This document shows positions 19,401 to 25,813 of a DNA stretch of 25,813 nucleotides, piece after piece. Location: NCBI RefSeq assembly GCF_000188695.1, contig NW_004754896.1, positions 28,413 to 54,225 of the forward strand, read 5' to 3'. Under the pieces are notes generated by a model, which saw nothing but the letters and a program-made list of their open reading frames with translations, was not told where the DNA came from and made no database searches. The translations under genes were made by a program, and so were the position numbers. Every line of letters begins with the position of its first letter. Position 1 is the stretch's first letter. Source of the stretch: Salpingoeca rosetta (Eukaryota; Opisthokonta; Choanoflagellata; Craspedida; Salpingoecidae).

Positions 19401-19535
19401 GCACACGTAATCGCACCCATCACGCACACACCAACTGCTGCAGCCACTCACACGCACGCACGCTTGCAATTTCACGTGGACGCCACATCCCGACATCAAC
19501 CACAACAGCAGCCGCCACCATTGCACCTGTTGTGA
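10404..19535 (+). CDS. Secreted/receptor-like protein: signal peptide - dermatopontin-like - many GCC2/TNFR-like cysteine repeats
   Basis: Proposed exons: 10404-10448, 10623-10657, 10953-11041, 11180-11212, 11374-11503, 11739-11868, 12066-12104, 12277-12398, 12523-12630, 12871-13380, 13639-14606, 14850-16135 (or 16147) and 16275 onward as one long exon. Splices up to 16275 are all GT-AG and in frame. MAIFLSLLTVASVLLVATG is a signal peptide split by an intron. Residues about 27-207 are dermatopontin-like. From about 210 a long series of cysteine-rich repeats follows (C-x-x-G-x-Y/F ... P-T-x-x-S-D-R-x-C-x-x-C). The frame changes near 16653, 17888, 17940, 18293, 18725, 18850, 18893, 18945 and 19214 although repeat sequence continues. 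Similarity ends near 19390 in a non-cysteine segment, and the stop at 19533 is provisional. Probably extracellular; a transmembrane segment was not found with confidence. Confidence 0.75.
10953..12398 (+). other. Dermatopontin-like module
   Basis: Six small exons encode about 180 residues with three repeats of the dermatopontin pattern. The first has WANNFGGYLSFTCPSNQVLD with DRRYSFRC, the second GQAIYRIQAGHSDGYRDRRW with RIGC, and the third KYVIHGVQSDFSYTFRDRRW with RFYQCR. Each has the G-(x)n-D-R-x-W/Y-x-F-x-C signature, and CSWSGWTNNW sits before the third as a loop cysteine. In animals dermatopontin is a small tyrosine-rich matrix protein that binds collagen, proteoglycan or integrin. Here it is the N-terminal head of a far larger protein. 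Confidence 0.75.
12066..12104 (+). other. 39-nt micro-exon coding an aromatic loop
   Basis: A TAG acceptor at 12064-12065 and a GTAAGA donor bracket exactly 13 codons (YFYYFYSPFYYYH), of which all but four encode tyrosine or phenylalanine residues. It joins in phase 0 to exon 11739-11868, which ends YPYYYWFPFYY, and to 12277, which starts YPTTSF. Together they give a loop of about 27 residues that is mostly Tyr/Phe. Repetitive TAC/TTC codons suggest slippage expansion. Confidence 0.7.
12733..12813 (+). repeat. CA-rich microsatellite in the intron 12631-12870
   Basis: Two copies of a CACATTTATTCACA-like unit lead into a CA dinucleotide tract. The intron resumes pyrimidine-rich sequence before the acceptor at 12870. 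Confidence 0.9.
12871..16135 (+). other. Cysteine-rich GCC2/TNFR-like repeat array, intact part
   Basis: Three long exons hold about 18-20 repeats of 45-50 residues. Each starts C-x-x-G-(T/K)-(Y/F), has a central P-T-x-(T/S)-S-D-R-x-C and ends C-x-x-G-T-Y-Q-D. Examples are DRVCGSCSLGRTYQD, DRVCNDCHPGTFSD and DRECSPCPDGTYQD. A furin-like or EGF-like subset (CHPSCATCDG, CDSSCAECDG) interrupts the array near 14430-14606. Even cysteine spacing predicts stacked disulphide-bonded units forming an extended stalk. Strand-opposite open frames of 130-250 codons exist over this region only because of its GC-rich third positions. Confidence 0.85.
16275..19390 (+). other. Cysteine-rich repeats, frame-broken part, with two atypical inserts
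   Basis: Cysteine repeats continue (CHSTCADCDG, CTSCGMGTWASTPC, then DRVCRDC, DRVCDEC, DRVCSQC and others) but the reading frame changes about eight times from 16653 on, plus one in-frame stop (TAG 18850-18852) in the local frame. Two stretches do not fit the repeat. About 16830-17040 (KFITQLFEEMVC, FDVVLDVCCSG) is one. About 19095-19380 (SVSLIFDAKFNALAGTQSRR, then FILRIDLRQGSIIATIPSLN) is the other; it could be a juxtamembrane globular domain of SEA-like size, which I cannot confirm. Each break lies between well-conserved flanking repeats, so missing or extra single bases explain them. Confidence 0.7.
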
Positions 19536-21440
19536 TCGCGTGCTGCCAGTACACACCACCTTCACCTCCCACATCATCATCATCATCATCGTCCCAGCAC
19601 TGCTGCCACCACTACCCACCACCAACGACAGCAACGAGCTCAGGGCATCTAATGCTGTTGGCTCTTGGACCATCACGGCGCTGTTGGAAGAAACGCTAGC
19701 AGCAGCAGTGGTTGTGGTGGTCGTGGTGCACGCCATGGCAACAGCAGCGACAGCTGATGAGGTGGTGGTGGTGAATGTGGTGGTGCTTGCATTCCTCACG
19801 AGTTCCAGCAACAGCAAGGAGGTGGCCATCGTGCTTCTGGTGAGCACGCATGTGCTGGGTGTTGTTGGTGCCACCGCTGACAACAGCAGTTGTTGCGGTG
19901 AGCGACAACGGCGATGAAGAAGAAGATGGATGTATGTGGTGGGGCATGGTACGCAGCCAACCTTCCTTTGTGGTTGGCTGTGCAATTGGCGTGCGCACAC
20001 AGATAGTGGCGATGACGAGACGGCTGCCAATCAAATCACTTCCCACCTGAGAAACCACCGCATCGTGGCTCATGCACGCGTGCACGTCGTTCTTCCTTCA
20101 GACCAGCCATCGACAGTGCAGCGTTGCTGTGTGCCACGCGGTGCTTGATGATGCGTCGTTGTTGTTGTCACTGCGTCGGCTGTTTGTTAACACGTATGCC
20201 GTGCATGCCCACCTTCCTTCCTCCCTCCCTTCCTTCCTTCCTTGCTGTTCTCTGCTCTGCCATTCTCCCTTGCCAGTGTGTGTTTGGTCGCTGGTTGCAG
20301 TGTTGTGATGATTCTACCTTGCATGTTCAATCGTTCTCCAACAACAATACATTGGAACAGAGCAAAGACATGAAGAGATGACAACAGCCCTCACACACGG
20401 GCACACACGCAACACCAACACGCACATCCAAGCAAGAGAGGAAGGCAGAACCAGAGACACAGCACAGCTCAAGATAACAGCCACATCGCATGGTGCCACT
20501 TGCAGTGCAGCCAAACAGCCAAGTGCAAGGGGGTCTGCAACAACGACAACAAGGGCGCAGTCATCCACAAGCCACCACTGTGTGTCAGGAGTGCTGCAGG
20601 GCACAGAAGACCCACAACGCAGGTCAGTCGACGACGCTATTGTTGCTGCGGCTGCTCTTGAACGCCTCGCACCAGTCCTTCAAGCAAGTCCCTCCAGTGT
20701 CAGCTGCACTTGGTTGCCGTCCTTGTCTGCTGGTGGTGCTGTCATCTGCACCGTGTCTCGTGGATGGCCTGCGTGATGAAGCAGAACGCGTCCAGCACCA
20801 CCACGACGGTGTCAGAGGGAAAGAAGTCGACGCTGCCGCGCACATCCATCAAGCCTGTTTGTGTGGTTCACAACACGAATCCACGCACGCGCAAGGCAGT
20901 ACCAGCAAGAGTGAGTGAGCGAGGTGTGTATGTGGGTGTGTGTGTGTGCGTGAGTGTGCGTGCATCAACGCAGGTGATGTGGAGAACACGCATGAGGAGC
21001 TGCAAGCGTGCCATCACATGGAAGCAAACCATCATCAGGAGGCAAAACACGCATGGACTCACTCACAAGCAAGGATGACGCAGCCACTTGCCACTGCCAT
21101 GGCCTCATGCATCGACGATGCCGTCGCCAGGCAGTGAGCCAGCTAGCCAGCTTTCAGTCAGGAAGGGAGTGTCCAACATCGTCGTGGGGGCAGCAGGCTA
21201 AGGGGGATCTTGCACGACTCTTCTCATGTGATTCGCACCACTGCCACCACACCCTTGTCGTTGTCAGCGCATGCTGCTGGTGCTGCTGCTGCTGCTGTGT
21301 TGGCGAGCAAGGCGAGGGAGATGGTCATTCATTCTGGTTGCCACCGCGTTGGTGAGCGTAGCCACTACCGCTGATCCATGCATGGAGTGCAATGGTGGCT
21401 GGTGGTTGGTTGAGTGTGGTTGGTTGGTTGAGTGAGATGT
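19536..21440. other. Region without a supported gene
   Basis: There are open frames on both strands, but they are dominated by runs of one residue type (I, V, T, S, H) produced by ATC, GTG/GTT, CAC and CAG repeats. Examples are CATCAT repeats at about 19575-19590 and GGTGGT repeats at about 19712-19775. A CCTT-rich tract lies at about 20210-20243. A hydrophobic plus-strand run near 19705-19800 could in principle be the membrane segment of the preceding gene, but its sequence is simple-repeat in nature. The region probably contains the 3' end of gene 3 plus intergenic DNA, and possibly remnants of another gene. Confidence 0.5.
20640..20850 (-). pseudogene. Possible minus-strand coding fragment, function unknown
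   Basis: Read on the minus strand from about 20850, an AG acceptor-like site is followed by MDVRGSVDFFPSDTVVVVLD and then AFCFITQAIHETR. After a one-base shift the frame reads VQMTAPPADKDGNQVQLTLE and a GL. After a further shift it reads LKDWCEAFKSSRSNNSVVD. The amino-acid mix is that of a folded protein and unlike the simple-repeat peptides around it. No family is recognised. Two frame changes in 200 bases suggest a decayed gene or poor sequence. It could also be chance. Confidence 0.2.
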
Positions 21441-21740
21441 GAGTGAGTGTTGGAGAGGGAAGGGGAACACGGGCTGAGGGGACGGAGGAAGGAAGGAGGA
21501 AGGAGGGTGGAAAGAAGGGAAATGGTGCTGTGGGTGGTGGAGGTTGTGTAGTCACACCAGTCGCACCAGTCAGTCAGTGGGAGAGAGAAGAGAGGGAAAG
21601 GAAAGGAAGTGGTGCACACTTCTGCACGTGGCATGGAGCAGCAGCACTCTCACCAGAGCAGAGAAGAGAGAGGAGAGAGGAGGGGAGAGGAGGGGAGAGA
21701 CTGAGAGAGGAGAGGGGAGAGGAGGCACTGCAGCACAGTC
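21440..21740 (+). repeat. GA/GGA-rich purine tract upstream of the second LRR gene
   Basis: About 300 bases have strong plus-strand purine bias: GGAAGGA-type units at 21483-21525 and GAGAG/GGGGAGAGG units at 21580-21605 and 21657-21725. It lies 0.5-0.8 kb before the start at 22226. A 197-codon plus-strand frame across it (21443-22036) is an E/R/G-rich product of the purine bias and is not called as a gene. A promoter or UTR role is possible. Confidence 0.6.
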
Positions 21741-22225
21741 AATTCATCCACTGGCTGGTTGGGTGGTTTGTTGAGAGTGGTGGTTGTTGTGGGGAAAAAC
21801 AAACAAAGGAGAAGGAAGGAAAGGACAGCTGGCTGGCTGCATTGTGGAGGAAGATATGGGGAGTTTTCGTGGCTGGCGAGAGAGGAATGGTGGTGGAAGT
21901 CTTGATGTACTTTTCGTGGGGTGCGCCCAAGAAAGGCACACAGCAAGCAACACAAGAAGAGAAGGGAATCAGCAAGCACTGCAAGCAGGCGTGGGTTGTT
22001 TGGTTTGTGGTGTGTCCTCTCCAACTCCATTTCTAGATTTCTGCGTCGTTCCAGGTCTCACAGCACCCCAGCCACAACAAACAACAAGCAAGGGACAGAA
22101 GAGGGCAGAGAGGGAGGAGGAGAACAGACAAGGAGGAGACAGGGGAGATGGGTGACACCCACAGCAAGGCAGAGGGAGAGGGAAGAGAACCTGCCAACGC
22201 AAAGAACGCAAAAACAACAACAGCC

Positions 22226-23346
22226 ATGTCCGGCGGAGAGAAGTGGACGAGGGAGGAGCTGGAAGCCTTGCTGGCACAGACGAAGATGTGGCAAAGGGTG
22301 AAGGACAAGATCAGGGCCATCGCCAACAACACGTGTGGGGAAGCTGTCGAGTGAGTGCGAGCAACAACGACATGACATGTGTGTGCATGTTGGAGAAAAG
22401 AAAGAAGAGCACTCGCTGTGCTTCTTGACCACCCTGCTTCGCACGTCCTTGTCTTGCTTGAGTTGTTGTGTGTTGCTTGGCGTTCCTGTGCTTGCGTGTC
22501 CGATCGCACAACCTGGCCACATAAACGGAGAGTGTGTTTGTGGCAGTTTGTGACCTGCACCCTCACGTTTGCTCTCTTTCACTCTCATGACACACGATTT
22601 TGAATCACAGCTTCATGGGTGCTTCCTTTGACGCCGTTGGGGCGCGTGCAGTGGCCGAGGCGCTCAAGGACAACACCTGCGTCAAACGACTCTTGTACGC
22701 GGTGATGTGAGCTGCATTGTATGACACGCATGGTTGATTGTGTTGGTGTTGCATGCTCCTCCTCATTCATGTCTCTTCTTCTTCACACTTTGGATGTGCT
22801 CAACTTTGCTGCCTGCATTCTTGTGTGCACAGCCTGCGTGACAACTCCATCGGCCCTGAAGGCGCCGTAGCGTTGGCGGAGATGCTGAAGCACAACACAA
22901 CCATCACAGTACTTTTGTGAGTGTGAGCGCACACGTGCATTGAAAGACACTTGCTTTGAACATATGCTTGTGTGTGCTTGTATGGTTTTGTGTGTGCAGG
23001 TTCAACGGCTGTTTGCCACCCACTGTGCCCGTCACCCACTCATCACTCATCACCACCGCGTATGCTGTCATCCACCTCCTCCTCTCTCGTGTGTGTGTGT
23101 ACAGCCTGGATAGCAACTCCATCGGCGACGAGGGCGCCATGGCGTTGGCGGAGGTGCTGAAGCACAGCACGCCCCTTAAAGGACTTTAGTAAGTGTGGGC
23201 ATGTACATGCATTGCGAGACATTCGCTTGGAGCATGCGTGCGTGTGTGTTCCTGTGTGCAGACTCAACGACTGTTCACCACCTACTGTGCCCGTCACCCA
23301 CTCATCCCTCCTCATCACCGGGTATGTCATCAACCACTCGCTCCTA

Positions 23347-23423
<77 letters not shown>

Positions 23424-24627
23424 ACCGATTAAGCAATTGGTCGGAATTTCCATTAACGAAGAAACAAATTTTACCACATACCCAACCCACCGGCGTGTAC
23501 GTAGACTGCGGTTTTACACCGTTAACTGATAGGACTGACTGTGGTGGAGTCAGAATCACGTCAGGCCACGTACGGAAAAGTCTGCTCTTGCTACCGTGGA
23601 ACACTGGTGGGGACACACAATCTTTACGGTGGCTTACCAAAGGATGAGATGAAGCACAACGCGACCCTCAAGACATTCGAGTGAGTGAAGACATGCACGT
23701 GCGTCGGAGTCACTTGGTTTGAGCGTGTGATCATGAGCTTTGTGTGTGGTTTGCTGTGCAGCAAGTTCAACGGCTGTTCGCTACCCGAATGTAGTTATCA
23801 CCACTCATCACTCCTCACCACTACGTACGCTGTCATCAACCGCTCACTCCCAGCCTGGGGAGCAACGGCATTTGTGACCAGGGTGCTGTGGCGTTAGCGG
23901 AGATGCTAAAGCACAACACAGCCATCACACGACTCGTGTAAGAGCCGGCACGCACATGTATTGAAGGACATGGAGCGTGTGCGTGTTTGGTTTTTGATGC
24001 ACAGGCTCAACGGATGCTTGTCACTCACCGTGTGTCCGTCACTCATCACCCCTCAACCCCACGTACGCTACCATCAACTTCCACTCCTCCCATCTTATCT
24101 CTTGTGTGCACAGCCTGCGTGACAACTCCATCGGCCCTGAAGGCGCCGTAGCGTTGGCGGAGATGCTGAAGCACAACACAACCATCACAGTACTTTTGTG
24201 AGTGTGAGCGCACACGTGCATTGAAAGACACTTGCTTTGAACATATGCTTGTGTGTGCTTGTATGGTTTTGTGTGTGCAGGTTCAACGGCTGTTTGCCAC
24301 CCACTGTGCCCGTCACCCACTCATCACTCATCACCACCGCGTATGCTGTCATCCACCTCCTCCTCTCTCGTGTGTGTGTGTACAGCCTGGATAGCAACTC
24401 CATCGGCGACGAGGGCGCCATGGCGTTGGCGGAGGTGCTGAAGCACAGCACGCCCCTTAAAGGACTTTAGTAAGTGTGGGCATGTACATGCATTGCGAGA
24501 CATTCGCTTGGAGCATGCGTGCGTGTGTGTTCCTGTGTGCAGACTCAACGACTGTTCACCACCTACTGTGCCCGTCACCCACTCATCCCTCCTCATCACC
24601 GGGTATGTCATCAACCACTCGCTCCTA

Positions 24628-24698
<71 letters not shown>

Positions 24699-25813
24699 CC
24701 CCTCTCCCTCTCTCTTCTCTTGTGTGCACAGCCTGGGCGACAATGGCATCGGTGACCAGGGTGCTGTGGCACTGATGGAGATGCTGAAGCACAACACGAC
24801 CCTCGAAGAGCTGTTGTGAGAGTTTCATTCAAGGCGCCCACTCTGAGCGTGTGCTTGTTTAGTTGCGTTTGCTTTTGTTGTGCAGGAGGCTCAACGGCTG
24901 TTTGCCACCGTGTGCTCGTCATTCACTCATCACTCCTCACCACCGTGTATGCTCTCGTCGACCTCCCACTCCTCTCTGTCTCTCTCACACACTCCCTCAC
25001 ACATGCACACACTCACTCTCCCCCCCCACACACACACACTCTCTCTCTTGTGTGTCCACAGCCTGTACCGCAACTCCATCTACGATGAGGGTGCCGTGGC
25101 GCTGGCGGAGATGCTGAAGCACAACACAACCCTCACATATCTCGAGTGAGTCAGACATGCACATGCATTGAAGGCGCCAGCTTTGAGCGTGTGCTTGTTT
25201 GGTTGTGTTTGGTTTCGTGTGCAGCAGGCTCAACGGCTGTTTGCCGCTCACCATTTGCTCGTCACCCACTCATCACTCATCACCACCGCGTGTGCTGTCA
25301 TTCACCTCCTTCTCTCTCTTGTATGTGCGCAGCCTGGGTGGCAATTCCATCAGCGATGAGGGTGTTGTGGCGTTGGTGGAGATGAAGCACAACGCGACCC
25401 TCAAGACATTCGAGTGAGTGAAGACATGCACGTGCGTCGGAGTCACTTGGTTTGAGCGTGTGATCATGAGCTTTGTGTGTGGTTTGCTGTGCAGCAAGTT
25501 CAACGGCTGTTCGCTACCCGAATGTAGTTATCACCACTCATCACTCCTCACCACTACGTACGCTGTCATCAACCGCTCACTCCCAGCCTGGGGAGCAACG
25601 GCATTTGTGACCAGGGTGCTGTGGCGTTAGCGGAGATGCTAAAGCACAACACAGCCATCACACGACTCGTGTAAGAGCCGGCACGCACATGTATTGAAGG
25701 ACATGGAGCGTGTGCGTGTTTGGTTTTTGATGCACAGGCTCAACGGATGCTTGTCACTCACCGTGTGTCCGTCACTCATCACCCCTCAACCCCACGTACG
25801 CTACCATCAACTT
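22226..25813 (+). CDS. LRR-array gene, paralog of gene 1 (5' part, runs off the window)
   Basis: The start ATG at 22226 opens [20 protein letters not shown], closely matching gene 1; exon 1 (22226-22350) has the same 125-nt length and the same phase. An in-frame ATG at 22148 adds 26 low-complexity residues and is less likely. Exons: 22611-22694, 22833-22916, 23105-23188, [damaged, 23646-23680 remnant], 23854-23937, 24114-24197, 24386-24469, 24732-24815, 25062-25145, 25333-25413 and 25587-25670. Each is one RI-type LRR ([22 protein letters not shown]) with phase-2 borders. Whether ankyrin-Roc-COR-TIR or other domains follow lies outside the window. Probable cytoplasmic recognition protein, by analogy to gene 1. 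The damaged exon in the first duplicate leaves its splicing there uncertain. Confidence 0.8.
23350..23420 (+). repeat. (CT)n microsatellite, copy 1
   Basis: A pure TC run of about 35 units ends exactly where the unrelated segment begins. It corresponds to the pyrimidine tract before the LRR exon at 24732 in copy 2. Confidence 0.95.
23421..23645. other. Unrelated sequence replacing LRR exons in copy 1
   Basis: About 225 bp, AT-richer and free of the TG/CT/CA style of all surrounding introns. It begins with a hairpin: arms CCGACCGATT (23421-23430) and AATTGGTCGG (23435-23444) around AAGC, with one mismatch. The minus strand stays open throughout (ending near 23640 in the window) and reads KSRLFRTWPDVILTPPQSVL and QSTYTPVGWVCGKICFFVNG, which looks like a protein fragment of no family I know. 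No terminal inverted repeats or target duplication are evident. It may be an insertion, filler DNA at a deletion join, or an assembly chimera. Confidence 0.6.
24100..25813 (+). repeat. Tandem segmental duplication, copy 2 (complete as far as seen)
   Basis: This is the full form of the unit, about 1733 bp, with six LRR exons (24114, 24386, 24732, 25062, 25333, 25587). The window stops within the last intron of the unit, so further copies may follow. The exon at 25333 is 81 nt rather than 84, having lost one in-frame codon in the A-E-M-L-K-H-N motif. The same codon loss is present in the copy 1 remnant at 23646. Confidence 0.9.
24631..24722 (+). repeat. (CT)n microsatellite, copy 2
   Basis: A TC run with CCC and TTC interruptions ends in TTGTGTGCACAG, the acceptor of exon 24732-24815. 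It acts as an extended polypyrimidine tract. It is less pure than the copy 1 run. Confidence 0.95.

Larger units (their letters stand above)
22819..24099 (+). repeat. Tandem segmental duplication, copy 1 (internally rearranged)
   Basis: 22819-23420 matches 24100-24700 at an offset of 1281, with no differences that I noticed in exons or introns apart from the CT microsatellite. 23646-24080 matches 25379-25813 at an offset of 1733. The 452-bp difference means copy 1 lacks the segment that in copy 2 holds the LRR exons at 24732, 25062 and the first half of 25333. It carries unrelated sequence there instead. Confidence 0.9.

Noticed and set aside
19705..19800. Transmembrane segment of the cysteine-rich protein
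   Set aside because: The hydrophobic run comes from GTG/GTT repeats in a frame not connected to the upstream coding sequence by a clear splice.
19191..20030. 279-codon minus-strand open frame
   Set aside because: Made of T, M, S, L runs from GGT/ATC/CAG simple repeats, and it overlaps the 3' end of the cysteine-rich gene.
21443..22036. 197-codon plus-strand open frame with E/R/G-rich product
   Set aside because: It is explained by purine-strand bias; there is no domain and it overlaps the probable promoter/leader of the LRR-array gene.
23421..23645. Helitron or MITE identity for the unrelated segment
   Set aside because: A hairpin is present at one edge, but there is no CTRR terminus, no terminal inverted repeats and no target duplication. 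Only an unclassified insertion or artefact can be claimed.
22833..25670. Regularly spaced near-identical units reminiscent of a CRISPR array
   Set aside because: The units are coding LRR exons of 81-84 nt with GT-AG introns of over 150 nt in a eukaryotic gene; spacer-repeat sizes and context do not fit.
1..25813. tRNA, rRNA or other structured RNA genes
   Set aside because: No cloverleaf, B-box pair or rRNA-like stretch was seen on either strand by eye; small ncRNAs cannot be excluded without a covariance search.

Overview
The window is nuclear DNA from a protist with a compact, intron-rich genome. Introns are short (about 80-400 nt) with GT-AG ends and are rich in TG/CA microsatellites. Exons are GC-rich with strong C/G third positions. 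Domain combinations (LRR-ankyrin-Roc-COR-TIR-SAM; dermatopontin plus GCC2/TNFR-like cysteine repeats; F-box-like LRR protein) fit a choanoflagellate of the Salpingoeca/Monosiga type. That assignment is inference from architecture and style, not from a database match. Layout: (1) 520-7411, plus strand, a roughly 15-exon gene for a multidomain Roco/NLR-like protein. It has five to six ribonuclease-inhibitor-type LRRs (one per exon), ankyrin repeats, a Roc GTPase with a very large internal insertion, a COR domain, a TIR domain and a C-terminal SAM-like domain. The TIR-to-SAM stretch (about 6240-6720) is broken by several apparent frameshifts and holds a compositionally odd patch. (2) 7930-10140, minus strand, an intronless 736-residue leucine-rich protein with an F-box-like N-terminus, convergent with gene 1. 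(3) A 263-bp divergent promoter interval (10141-10403) leads to gene 3, 10404 to about 19400-19535, plus strand. It encodes a secreted or receptor-like protein with a signal peptide, a dermatopontin-like module with three D-R-x-W/Y motifs and a tyrosine-rich loop, then roughly 30 cysteine-rich repeats. Its 3' third carries about eight reading-frame changes. (4) 19536-22225 holds no gene I can defend; it contains simple repeats, a GA-rich tract and one weak minus-strand coding-like fragment. (5) 22226-25813 and beyond, plus strand, the 5' part of a second gene whose first two exons and introns are paralogous to gene 1. It runs into a tandem array of one-LRR exons, within which a block of about 1.7 kb is duplicated with no differences that I noticed. 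The first copy has lost its middle exons and instead holds about 220 bp of unrelated sequence headed by a hairpin. Functionally, the two flanking genes look like a sensor family (LRR recognition array plus GTPase/TIR/SAM signalling in gene 1) whose LRR exons amplify as exon-plus-intron units. The cysteine-rich gene is an extracellular or adhesion-type protein and the minus-strand gene a possible ubiquitin-ligase adaptor. The sequence does not show that they act together.
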